NCBI GenBank assembly: GCA_002452215.1
Contig: DKCO01000024.1
Coordinates: forward strand, 1-31,664
Reading direction: 5' to 3'
Origin: Spirochaetales bacterium UBA6872
GTDB lineage: Bacteria; Spirochaetota; Spirochaetia; Sphaerochaetales; Sphaerochaetaceae
Length of the DNA: 31,664 nucleotides
The notes beneath the pieces are model-generated. The model ran no database searches, had not been told where the DNA came from, and saw only the letters and a list, made by a program, of their open reading frames with translations. Position 1 is the stretch's first letter, and each line of letters starts with the position of its first letter. The translations under genes and the position numbers were made by a program. Of this stretch, positions 24,373 through 31,664 are shown in pieces.

Positions 24373-25647
24373 TCAGAACAATTCTACTCGATTGAGTAGC
24401 AAGTCGATCAGATTACAGTGAAAGATACCATTGTCGTCATAAAAGTTGTGTAACACATCCATGCGGACGATGATCTTTTTGAAGAAGTCCTTGGTAAGCA
24501 TCAGCGATGCCAGTTCGGAGGATTCTTTTTTATCGGTATCCATGCGGAAAGCAGACTGGATATAGATTTTCTTGTCCGCATCGTTTACGACAAAGTCGAT
24601 CTCTTTCTGAACTTTGCTGTCGCCTGAGCGGTCGCAAACCACACCGACATCAACGGAATACCCCCGACGCAGGAGTTCGTTGTAGATAATGTTTTCCATA
24701 ATGTGGCCGGGGTCATATTGGCGGTAGTTCAACCGTGCATTTCGAAGCCCAATGTCCGTATAATAGTATTTGTTTGGATACTTGAAATAGGACTTTCCCT
24801 TGACGTCATACCGCTTGGCCATCGAGATGAGGAAGGAATCAATAATATATTGCACATAGTTTGAAACCATTGCAGGATTGACTTTCTCGTTTTTCATGGA
24901 CGAAATGGCGTTTGCAATATTGGTCGGGTTTGTTGGTGAGCTAATCTGCGAAGCAAGGAAGTCAAGAATGTCATTTAGGATATCTTCGCGCTCGATACCG
25001 TTCCGCTCCACGATGTCCTTGACATAAAGTTCGCTGTAGAGAGATGTCAGATAATCCTTCTTGTCCTTGTCATCCTCTAACGCTAGCAGTCTTGGCATAC
25101 CGCCGTAGAGCATATAGGAATCCAGTGCCTGTCGCTCGTCACCACCTAAGGCAGAATAAAACTCCGCAAATGACAATGGAAACACATGAATCTGTGTAGC
25201 ACGGCCTCGAAACTCTGTAGCGATATCTTTCGACAGCCCTTTGGAATTGCTGCCGATTACATAAACATCAAGGTTTTTATATGCCTTGAGTTCGTTCAGC
25301 ATATCGTAGATGGAAACCTCAATGTCGCCATTCTCTTTATCAACTACTTTTGTGGTGAGTTGCACCTCATCAATGAACAGATAGAACTTCTCGTCTTTCT
25401 TGCCAAGGACGGCGCCTTCTATATGCTCACATAAAGTAATGGGATTTCTGAACTTATAATAGCGACGCTGATCCAGTTCGATTTTCAGAATATGGTCTTC
25501 CGGAACATTCTGCGAAAGAAGGTACTCGAAAAACAGATCAAAAAGCAGTACAGATTTTCCGCATCTGCGTATGCCAGTGATGACTTTTATTTCACCGTTC
25601 CACATACTACGAATCAGTCGTTCCATATATAAGTCTCTTTTTACCAT
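24373..25647 (-). CDS. DUF4143-type AAA ATPase, full length, atypical composition
   Basis: 424 residues. N-terminal AAA_14 domain with Walker A GIRRCGKS (25-32), Walker B FIDEVQ (91-96) and VIGSNSKGLSKDIATEFRGR; C-terminal DUF4143 with DIGLRNARLNYRQ, HIMENIIYNELLRRGY and KEIDFVV, the last recalling a PD-(D/E)xK nuclease fold. Homologous to the truncated gene at the window start. GAGG eight bases before the ATG at 25647. G+C is 61 of 120 at 24601-24720 against 37 of 120 in metI (23701-23820), so it was probably acquired by transfer. It splits metNI from metQ. The family is common, often mobile and of unknown function. Confidence 0.9.
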   Translation of the reverse strand: MVKRDLYMERLIRSMWNGEIKVITGIRRCGKSVLLFDLFFEYLLSQNVPEDHILKIELDQRRYYKFRNPITLCEHIEGAVLGKKDEKFYLFIDEVQLTTKVVDKENGDIEVSIYDMLNELKAYKNLDVYVIGSNSKGLSKDIATEFRGRATQIHVFPLSFAEFYSALGGDERQALDSYMLYGGMPRLLALEDDKDKKDYLTSLYSELYVKDIVERNGIEREDILNDILDFLASQISSPTNPTNIANAISSMKNEKVNPAMVSNYVQYIIDSFLISMAKRYDVKGKSYFKYPNKYYYTDIGLRNARLNYRQYDPGHIMENIIYNELLRRGYSVDVGVVCDRSGDSKVQKEIDFVVNDADKKIYIQSAFRMDTDKKESSELASLMLTKDFFKKIIVRMDVLHNFYDDNGIFHCNLIDLLLNRVELF

Positions 25648-25694
25648 GCACTTTACCTCGTACTTGGGGCGAAATTGTCCTAACTTCTATGTGT

Positions 25695-25724
25695 AGTATA
25701 CTGAGTGATTTTGAAAAACATCAA
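25695..25724 (-). promoter_or_regulatory. Predicted promoter of the inserted ATPase gene
   Basis: Minus strand TTGATG (25719-25724), an 18-nt spacer and TATACT (25695-25700), about 48 bases upstream of the start codon. Confidence 0.5.
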
Positions 25725-26080
25725 GACAGTAAGGGAGTTTTTCACAAAGAAGTTGCGCCGGAAACGGACTAAATTCGAGGTAGAGCCCTCTGATACAGGT
25801 TAACTGTCGTCTAGGGATTCATATTATGGATAGAGAGAAACCTAATTCTCAGCAATAGCAAAGATCTGCAATGTATATAGGCATGCGGTAGAAAAACTAT
25901 AGGACAAAGAACAAATGATGATTTTCTTGGATAGTTATCTCTTACACTTTCTGTTGTCGACATCCCTTCATGTTCCTTAAAAAATATGATGAAAAGGATA
26001 GAGGATATGGAATGGCCTTCCGCTAATTCTGTTCACTGCTATTTTCGTGGTTTAATGACAATGCTTCTCATGTTGATTAG
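25725..26080. other. Non-coding stretch, no recognised gene
   Basis: No reading frame here has a ribosome site or a recognisable product, and no tRNA-like fold or long repeat was seen. It may be the scar of the event that brought in the ATPase gene, or decayed coding DNA. Confidence 0.4.
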
Positions 26081-26359
26081 ATGGTGCAGTATTTCATAGG
26101 CTTTGCGATTGAATATGTGGGAGTAAGATTTCTTCTAATAGATTATGGAGATGATTTCATAGAGCTGTATGAGAGACATGACTTCATAAAGATCAGCAAG
26201 ACAGTTATAAATATGAATAAAACAAAGAGCCAAAAAAGTTTGTTTTTTCATGCATGGGTATTGCAATTTTATGCAAAATCTATTATCTATAAAACATCTT
26301 GGTATATGGAGGAACTGAAATGGCTAATAGAAAGCTTATTTGCAACACAGTTAATATGA
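26081..26359 (+). pseudogene. Possible GNAT acetyltransferase remnant
   Basis: In the 92-codon frame, residues about 5-38 (FIGFAIEYVGVRFLLIDYGD followed by DFIELYERHDFIKI) resemble the acetyl-CoA-binding end of GNAT N-acetyltransferases, where a strand, a helix and a LYEKxGF segment follow one another. Nothing upstream supplies the N-terminal half in frame, there is no ribosome site, and the C-terminal part looks random. It may be a decayed gene, possibly from a GNAT-type toxin. Weak call based on a short pattern. Confidence 0.3.
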
Positions 26360-26441
26360 TGTGCTCTTCCTCTATGATGATGCCCTGCTGGGCATAGTAT
26401 TTCTTATTCTTTTCAATAATCAAAATTTTTCAGTTTTTAGT

Positions 26442-26502
26442 ATGGCAATTGGTAGTTTACCAATTTATAAATCAAGTTTATTAAAAATGCATAATTATGC
26501 AT
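26442..26502 (+). promoter_or_regulatory. Predicted metQ promoter with two palindromes
   Basis: AATTGGTA-GTT-TACCAATT (26447-26465) is a perfect 8-bp inverted repeat lying between a weak -35 (ATGGCA or TGGCAA, near 26442-26448) and -10 TATAAA (26466-26471), a typical repressor position. A second perfect palindrome, ATGCATAATTATGCAT (26487-26502), is just before the ribosome site AAGGTGG (26505-26511). Confidence 0.5.
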
Positions 26503-26516
26503 ATAAGGTGGTTAAT

Positions 26517-27422
26517 ATGAAGAAGTTTTTAGGTATTTTAATTGTTGCTTTGATTGCTGTTTCATCTGTATTCGCTGGTGGATCTTCTGAACAAGCTTAT
26601 AAAATCGGCATTCCAGACGATGCAACAAACGGAGCAAGAGGAATAAAGCTTTTGGAAAAAGCTGGTTTGATAACAGTGGATCCTGCTGTAGGGTATTCTC
26701 CTGAGATAAAAGATATTACTAGCTATATCTACAATATTGAGATTGTTCCTACAACAGCAAATACACTTGTATCGACGCTTGATGACTTTGCTGCATCAAC
26801 AATCAATGGAACTTATGCAACATCAGCAGGTCTTGTACCATCAAGGGATGCTATTTTGATAGAGTCCCAAGATGAGGGAGAGGAGAATCCATTTGTTAAT
26901 ATCATAGTTGCTCGTACAGCTGACAAGGATAACCCTGTTTACAAGAAGATCGTAGAGGCCTATCAAACTGAGTATGTAGCTGAGTACCTTCTTGCAAAGT
27001 ATAACGAGGCATATTTTCCAGCATTCCCTTATGACTCTTCATCTGTGCAATATCCTGATGTAGTTTCAGATGCTGATAACTATAAGTCTTCAAAGGAAGG
27101 GAAGACTGTTGTAAAAATCGGTGTTTGTGGCTCTGCAAATGAGTATTGGAATGCTGTTCAGAAAGTCCTTGACCAGGAAAATGCAAATATCTACATAGAG
27201 AGAGTCGAGTTTGATGCATATACACTTCCAAACGAGGCGCTTAACAGTGGCGATATAGACTTAAACGCATTCCAGCACAAAGCTTACCTTGCTAAAGAGA
27301 TCGCTGCAAATGGTTATGATTTGACAGTCATTGGTGATACTTTGATTGCTCCATTGTCTCTATATTCGCATAAAGCTGATTCTCTTGATGCTCTCAAAGA
27401 GCTTATTGGCCTGAAGAAGTAA
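26517..27422 (+). CDS. metQ: Circularly permuted methionine-binding protein (MetQ family)
   Basis: 301 residues from ATG 26517 (AAGGTGG upstream; the longer frame from 26361 has no site). A signal peptide (about 1-20, ending SSVFA) has no lipobox Cys, unlike usual MetQ. Then the order is inverted: residues 28-172 match the C-terminal part of MetQ (IGIPDDATNGARGIKLLEKA, INGTYATSAGL, VNIIVARTADKDNP, PAF), residues 173-195 are a linker, and 196-297 match the N-terminal part (VVKIGVCGSANEYWNAVQKV, LNAFQHKAYL, IAPLSLYSHKADSLDALKEL). Both halves appear complete, so the fold could form with new termini at the lobe boundary. Separated from metNI by the inserted ATPase gene. Followed within three bases by an M20D amidohydrolase. 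Confidence 0.9.
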   Translation: MKKFLGILIVALIAVSSVFAGGSSEQAYKIGIPDDATNGARGIKLLEKAGLITVDPAVGYSPEIKDITSYIYNIEIVPTTANTLVSTLDDFAASTINGTYATSAGLVPSRDAILIESQDEGEENPFVNIIVARTADKDNPVYKKIVEAYQTEYVAEYLLAKYNEAYFPAFPYDSSSVQYPDVVSDADNYKSSKEGKTVVKIGVCGSANEYWNAVQKVLDQENANIYIERVEFDAYTLPNEALNSGDIDLNAFQHKAYLAKEIAANGYDLTVIGDTLIAPLSLYSHKADSLDALKELIGLKK

Positions 27423-27425
27423 AAG

Positions 27426-28613
27426 ATGCTTAAGATACATGACAATATAAAAAACGAAGTCGAAAAGGAGAGGGATTACATAATCTCTCTCCGTCGTTAT
27501 TTCCATTCGATGCCAGAGTTGCCAAGAGAAGAGTATGAGACAGCTGCAAAAATCGAAGAAGAACTAAGGTCATTTGGCTTGGAGACAAGAAGAGTCGGCG
27601 AAACTGGAGTTTATTCGGAGATTGAAGGAAAGATAGGTGGAAAGACTTTGATTCTTCGCTCTGACATAGATGCTCTTCCAGTGAAAGAGGAGCACGAGTG
27701 TCCATATAAAAGCAAGAAAGATGGAATAATGCATGCATGTGGGCATGACGGACATACAGCAAGCCTTTTGGCTTCGGCAAAAATCCTTGCAAAGCATAGA
27801 GATTGTTTTTCTGGCAAGATAAAATTGTGTTTCCAGCAAGCTGAGGAAATAGGTTACGGGGCAAGAGTATTCATAGAAGAAGGATTGGTGACAGGTGACA
27901 GATGCTTTGGCTTCCACCTTGCTTCTAATATACCTGTTGGAAAAATATCTGCAACAGCCGGACCTAATAATGCGAGTGTTGATTTCTTAAGAATAAAGAT
28001 ACATGGAAAAGGTGCTCATGTATCAACTCCGGAAAGGGGCATAGACGCTCTATATATTGCATCTCAAATCGTAGTTGCATTACAAGCTCTTGTGACACGA
28101 AGAACAAATCCTACAGACTCTGTGCTAATAGGTATTGGAAAGATAACAGCTGGAACAAGCTACAATGTTGTTGCTCAAGAAGCTGAGCTCGAAGGCACAA
28201 TAAGAGTAATGTATCCAGAGATCAGAGAGAGAATGAAAAAAGAGCTTGAGGATTTGGTTCTTTCAACAGCCAGGATATATGGCGGCAGCGCTGATGTTGA
28301 GTATGTGGATTTCACATCTCCATTGATTAATCCTGTAGACACAACAAAGGAAGTTGCTAAAGTTGCACGCGAGATAGTTGGCGATGACAATGTCATAGAA
28401 AACAGGCCTTACTCTCTCGGTGGAGATGATTTTGCAGAGTTTATCCTCAAAGTACCAGGTACATATGCATATATAGGATCAGGCAACAAAGATAGAGCAG
28501 AGACTTTGGTTGCACATCATGATAGCCACTTTGATATAGACGAAGAGGCCCTTGTTATCGGATCCAAGCTTGAAGTTTTGTATGCACTTGAATACTTGAA
28601 TGGTGAGCTGTAA
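27426..28613 (+). CDS. M20D metallo-amidohydrolase (N-acyl amino acid deacylase-like)
   Basis: 395 residues of the M20D/IAA-amino-acid hydrolase group. Metal site: ILRSDIDALPV (about 76-86), HACGHDGH (C105, H107) and QQAEE (E140/E141); dimerisation-domain landmark HGKGAHVSTPERGIDAL; C-terminal SLGGDDFAEF and a final HHDSHFDIDE. It removes acyl groups from N-acyl amino acids or similar amides in the cytoplasm. It starts three bases after metQ, so it is co-transcribed. In other bacteria such enzymes travel with sulfur amino acid uptake genes, which suggests N-acyl-methionine or -cysteine as substrate; this is inference. Ribosome site weak, so coupling to metQ translation is likely. Confidence 0.9.
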   Translation: MLKIHDNIKNEVEKERDYIISLRRYFHSMPELPREEYETAAKIEEELRSFGLETRRVGETGVYSEIEGKIGGKTLILRSDIDALPVKEEHECPYKSKKDGIMHACGHDGHTASLLASAKILAKHRDCFSGKIKLCFQQAEEIGYGARVFIEEGLVTGDRCFGFHLASNIPVGKISATAGPNNASVDFLRIKIHGKGAHVSTPERGIDALYIASQIVVALQALVTRRTNPTDSVLIGIGKITAGTSYNVVAQEAELEGTIRVMYPEIRERMKKELEDLVLSTARIYGGSADVEYVDFTSPLINPVDTTKEVAKVAREIVGDDNVIENRPYSLGGDDFAEFILKVPGTYAYIGSGNKDRAETLVAHHDSHFDIDEEALVIGSKLEVLYALEYLNGEL

Positions 28614-28619
28614 TCAATT

Positions 28620-29594
28620 TTAGTTCTGGAGAAAAACATCCTCCTTTTGTCTTAATTGATAAAAGGAGAGTTCTTTTTTATCGAGATCTGTTTTGTGCAT
28701 GTTGATGCAATTGATCCTGCTGTTTGTATATGTTTTGTAGTAATAAAGACCCTTTTGAGTATTCATTACGGAAGAATAGACAGTATGCTCATATTCGTCG
28801 CCATCATAGATTATGCATCCCTTGACTTGGAAAACCGAGTCCAGAATATGCATGAATCTGTTCACGCTCTCGTCTTCTTCTTCAGATGATATCGCGTTTG
28901 ACCTAATAAAAGTTGCTTTTACAAATCTTGACATTGAGGACATATCTCCTGGGAGGCCTATTCCTCCAAGACCCTTGCAATAAATTGGCAAATTGGTTTC
29001 TTTTACAAAAGTGTTCTCTGGGTCCTTTGGCGATATTTTCCTATAGTTGTTTAGATTGAAAAGTTGGAATGGAAACTCTGGCTCATTTGTCAGCACATGA
29101 ACTGGATTGTCATATACCATCAATCCTTTTGAAGTGCTTTCTACTACGATCGAGCCTGTTTTATCACTAATCATCCAATGCAATTTGCTCTCTGTCAGAT
29201 CTTGCGAGAAGTCGTCTTTTGATATCGAGAGATCTTTCAAAATCCTTCTTGTATCTTCAAGGTTTGTTGCTTTTGATAGCAAATATGGGATGAATTCAAA
29301 TTGTGCAACATTCTTCTTCCCATTGATTGGAGCATATGATTTATAGCTTTCTGGAAAATTAAGCCCAGCAATAGCAACTCCTGATTCGTTAACAGCATCA
29401 AAGAAAAGAGGAAAATCATCTTGTACGATTCCCATTCCAATCATAGCTTGGTGAATACTTATGCTATCGAGGTGCCTAAATGGAAAAACATGATTCCTTG
29501 GGCATATGATGACACCTTCATTGAAGGAATATCCAAAATCGAGGTTGCGGCCGAAATAGAAATCCTTAGTCTTTAATGCAATAGCTGTACACAT
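28620..29594 (-). CDS. Choloylglycine hydrolase family (bile salt hydrolase-like)
   Basis: 324-residue Ntn hydrolase. The N-terminal MCTAIAL exposes Cys2 as nucleophile after Met removal. Other active-site residues known from bile salt hydrolases are in place: R16 and D19 (GRNLDFG), N79 (AGLNFP, the Asn typical of bile salt hydrolases where penicillin V acylases have Tyr), N170 (HVLTNEPEF), R223 (SSMSRFVKA) and GLGGIGLPGDMSS (208-220). No signal peptide. It would free glycine or taurine from conjugated bile acids, but penicillin acylase or acyl-homoserine lactone activity also occurs in this family. No good ribosome site precedes the ATG. Ends six bases from the convergent M20D gene. Confidence 0.9.
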   Translation of the reverse strand: MCTAIALKTKDFYFGRNLDFGYSFNEGVIICPRNHVFPFRHLDSISIHQAMIGMGIVQDDFPLFFDAVNESGVAIAGLNFPESYKSYAPINGKKNVAQFEFIPYLLSKATNLEDTRRILKDLSISKDDFSQDLTESKLHWMISDKTGSIVVESTSKGLMVYDNPVHVLTNEPEFPFQLFNLNNYRKISPKDPENTFVKETNLPIYCKGLGGIGLPGDMSSMSRFVKATFIRSNAISSEEEDESVNRFMHILDSVFQVKGCIIYDGDEYEHTVYSSVMNTQKGLYYYKTYTNSRINCINMHKTDLDKKELSFYQLRQKEDVFLQN

Positions 29595-29657
29595 ATAATA
29601 ACTTTAAACCCAGCTTTAGTATTTGCAAAGTATGGATTGAATATTATCCTAAGCACT

Positions 29658-29858
29658 ATGAATGAAGAGATTGAGAAACTTGAGATAAAGATAAGCTATC
29701 TAGAGAGTGCCAATGAAGAGCTTAATGATGTCGTGATTGCGCAAGGCAAAGAGATCAACCACTTGAAGATCCAACTTGAGAAGATCGAGAAAAAGGTAGA
29801 GGATTTGATAGAGGAGACAAGTGAGTCACGCCCTAATAGAAGACCTCCTCACTATTGA
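29658..29858 (+). CDS. slyX: SlyX family coiled-coil protein
   Basis: 66 residues from ATG 29658 (an ATG eight codons earlier in the track frame has no better ribosome site). One long heptad-patterned helix (about 1-55: EEIEKLEIKISYLESANEEL, then NDVVIAQGKEINHLKIQLEK) followed by the family's hallmark end RRPPHY. The function of SlyX is unknown. It is divergent from the bile salt hydrolase-like gene with 63 bases between. No clear Shine-Dalgarno is visible, so expression may be low or the start may differ. Confidence 0.8.
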   Translation: MNEEIEKLEIKISYLESANEELNDVVIAQGKEINHLKIQLEKIEKKVEDLIEETSESRPNRRPPHY

Positions 29859-30035
29859 GTAGACAATAAGTACTGCTCTCTTAGACCTTGTGCTTGGGTT
29901 CCATGCAAGCATCTTTCCTATGATGATATCATTCGATGCTTATTAAGGCATTTAGCATAGGTTCTCTATGTAACCAAAACAACAAATTGAAATATTGCTT
30001 CTCCCGGATACAAATATTGGTGGATGAAATTCTTC
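29859..30035. other. Intergenic region with inverted repeats
   Basis: AAGCATC (29907-29913) and GATGCTT (29935-29941) can pair around the palindrome ATGATATCAT (29923-29932). No U-tract follows, so it is not a clear terminator. No gene seen. Confidence 0.4.
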
Positions 30036-30065
30036 TTGACGATAAAATAGGGGGGGGGGTAGAAT
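30036..30065 (+). promoter_or_regulatory. Promoter with G10 tract in the spacer (candidate phase-variable)
   Basis: TTGACG (30036-30041) and TAGAAT (30060-30065) are separated by 18 bases, ten of which are a run of G (30050-30059). Loss of one G would give the optimal 17-base spacer. The start would be near 30072, about 37 bases before the lipoprotein ATG. Confidence 0.7.
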
Positions 30066-30108
30066 CAAAATAAGTTTTAAAGATTAGATCCATAAAAAGG
30101 GGGCAGAG

Positions 30109-31650
30109 ATGAGAAAGAACAAAATTTTTGCTGTTGTTTTGGCTTTATTTATGGTTTTTGTAGCCGTTTCTTGCGACGACAAGCCTTACCATGTATTTGA
30201 AAAAGGCGATTTTAAATACTGTGATTATTCTTTAAGCGAGAATAACAATGAGGTTGTTATTTCAGGTTATGGAAGATCTGTACAAATACCATTTGAAGAA
30301 GGTGCTGAAGTATTAGCATTTGGAAAAGATGATGTAATATCAGAGAGCTTGAGGGGAAAGTCATACAAATCAATAGAAGATGCTTATAAAGGCACTAAGG
30401 AAGGTGACATTCTTGTTCTCCTAGGCTGTAGCAAATCCAATGATGTCGATGATAAGTATTTAGATGGAAGGATTTGGAGGGCTACCCATGACGAAAAGTG
30501 CAATCATAAAAAGAATGGCCTTTTTGCAAGTGGCTATGGTACGAAGATTGAGCCATACATGATTGCAAATAAGGAGCAGTTCCTGAACATCTCCAAAATG
30601 TATGAAACATATGCATATTACAAGATAGATGATAGCTATTCAGAAACAGATCTTGGAGGTTGGCCTAGTGTTGATCTCCATGGCTCCTTTGATGGGAATG
30701 GTAAAACATTTACTAATGTAACTGATTCTATATTCAGAAATGTAGGAAAACGAGGAGAGAAGCTAGAAGAGACAATCACTCTAAAGAACTTTAAAGCAGC
30801 GATGAATGTCAAAACATCCGGGCGTGCCTTAGTTGGAGTGATAGCAAATTGCGGAACTACTGTTTTTGAGGATATTACTGTTTCGGGTTCGATTGCAGGA
30901 AAGTGGAATATCGGGTCATTCTACAATTATGGAACTGCACAATCTGTTGATGGAGGTTCTGATTATACTGTTGAATTTGTGGACTGCCTCTCTAATGCAG
31001 ATTTAATTTGCTTTGGCGAAGGAGCTTGTGGTGGATTCATTGGTCATGGATATCAAGGAGGCGGTAATACACTTACTGTGAACATTGATGATAAATCAGA
31101 TTTCTTTGGAGAAATTTATACCCCAGACGGCAAAGGTAAAAAGTATATAGGCCATCTTTATGGAAAGCATCTTGTTTACAACAAAAAAGACGGCGCAACA
31201 TTAGACGAAGATTGGAACAAATCTAATAATACTAAAAAGCTTAATATTCTTGCGCCTAATAAGAATAGTGATGGTGAATACCAAGTTGAAGTTGGCAATA
31301 ATGTTGAAAGACTCTTTGTTTCTGTGAATGCTCAGCTTAATGCTTATAAAGATGACGATACAACACCAATTAGTAATCTACAAGGAATTACGTTAGTGCT
31401 TAAGGAGCGGCCATTTGAGCAAGTAACACCAGGGAAGAATATCGACATTCTTGGTAAAGTTACATCAGCAAAGATTAACAATAACGCAAAAGAGTATGGG
31501 TATGATTTGTCAGAAGACGGGGGAATGACTGTCAACATTGCTCAAAATGCGAACTACTTGGATGGTAAAGTTTATTTGACTGTCGTACAATATGGCTCCA
31601 ATGGAGAAATCCTCTATTGTGGCAATACTGATGTGTTTAAGATAACGTAA
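30109..31650 (+). CDS. Large surface-type lipoprotein, beta-helix-like
   Basis: 513 residues, not a recognised named family. Signal MRKNKIFAVVLALFMVFVAVSC gives lipobox Cys22, then acidic DDKPY, so it is probably exported to the cell surface. Residues about 140-165 (SGYGTKIEPYMIANKEQFLN) follow the GxGTxxxPYxIxxxEQL pattern that opens GLUG/pectin-lyase-like repeat regions in bacterial adhesins. The middle is rich in Gly, Asn and Asp, with short beta-strand-like repeats (LHGSFDGNGKTFTNV, GFIGHGYQGGGNTLTVNIDD). Ribosome site AAAAAGGGGG. Expression may be switched by the G10 tract in its promoter. Role as adhesin or antigen is inferred. Nothing else follows before the window ends. Confidence 0.75.
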   Translation: MRKNKIFAVVLALFMVFVAVSCDDKPYHVFEKGDFKYCDYSLSENNNEVVISGYGRSVQIPFEEGAEVLAFGKDDVISESLRGKSYKSIEDAYKGTKEGDILVLLGCSKSNDVDDKYLDGRIWRATHDEKCNHKKNGLFASGYGTKIEPYMIANKEQFLNISKMYETYAYYKIDDSYSETDLGGWPSVDLHGSFDGNGKTFTNVTDSIFRNVGKRGEKLEETITLKNFKAAMNVKTSGRALVGVIANCGTTVFEDITVSGSIAGKWNIGSFYNYGTAQSVDGGSDYTVEFVDCLSNADLICFGEGACGGFIGHGYQGGGNTLTVNIDDKSDFFGEIYTPDGKGKKYIGHLYGKHLVYNKKDGATLDEDWNKSNNTKKLNILAPNKNSDGEYQVEVGNNVERLFVSVNAQLNAYKDDDTTPISNLQGITLVLKERPFEQVTPGKNIDILGKVTSAKINNNAKEYGYDLSEDGGMTVNIAQNANYLDGKVYLTVVQYGSNGEILYCGNTDVFKIT

Positions 31651-31664
31651 CTATTCAGTCGCAT

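Noticed and set aside
1..31664. CRISPR arrays, tRNA, rRNA, insertion sequences with transposases, prophage genes.
   Set aside because: No repeat-spacer pattern, no tRNA-like folds and no transposase, integrase or phage proteins were recognised by eye.

Overview
The window looks like chromosomal DNA from a gut-associated spirochaete, probably near Sphaerochaeta or Treponema. The indications are an A+T-rich genome; binding-protein signal peptides of the type ...CASGGKEA and ...FAGGSSEQ; relaxed lipoboxes; an oadG-oadA-oadB cluster of the kind seen in treponemes; a choloylglycine hydrolase; and a poly-G tract in front of a large lipoprotein, as in treponemal surface antigens. Taxonomy is inferred from gene content only. 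No rRNA, tRNA or CRISPR array was seen.

Layout. 1-1041: the 3' part of a DUF4143-type AAA ATPase cut by the window edge. 1146-4754 (minus): biotin-dependent Na+-pumping decarboxylase operon oadG-oadA-oadB, with OadA carrying two tandem biotinyl domains. 5024-7238 (plus): Mrp-type Fe-S carrier with a Cys-rich tail, a NUDIX hydrolase and a SIMPL-domain lipoprotein. 7307-8032: SGNH/GDSL esterase, convergent with adenine deaminase (minus). The deaminase is divergent from a purine permease followed by a YgeY-like M20 hydrolase, so this part looks like purine salvage. 12580-12816: remnant of an IlvD/Edd dehydratase. 12864-13829 (minus): HTH/WYL-like regulator. 13973-22266 (plus): galactoside utilisation block with a membrane-anchored AraC regulator, a sugar ABC binding protein and two permeases, and a split beta-galactosidase (lacL-lacM). 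22296-24255: methionine uptake metN-metI behind a Met-rich leader peptide with terminator and antiterminator. 24373-25647 (minus): a second DUF4143 ATPase of clearly higher G+C that separates metNI from metQ. 25648-26516: mostly non-coding, with a possible GNAT remnant. 26517-28613: a circularly permuted MetQ and an M20D amidohydrolase. 28620-29594 (minus): choloylglycine hydrolase. 29658-29858: SlyX. 30109-31650: lipoprotein behind a promoter whose spacer holds ten Gs.

The strongest unusual signals are four. (1) The metNI leader has the features of classical ribosome-mediated attenuation: 5 Met codons in the first 15, mutually exclusive hairpins and a U-tract. (2) MetQ has its C-terminal half placed before its N-terminal half. 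(3) A G10 homopolymer lies inside a -35/-10 spacer upstream of a surface lipoprotein and is a candidate phase-variation switch. (4) OadA has duplicated biotin-carrier domains. The AraC-ABC-lacLM block probably imports and splits galactosides. The ade/permease/YgeY group fits purine scavenging. The metNI/MetQ/M20D genes fit methionine or N-acyl-methionine scavenging in an animal gut where bile salts are also met.
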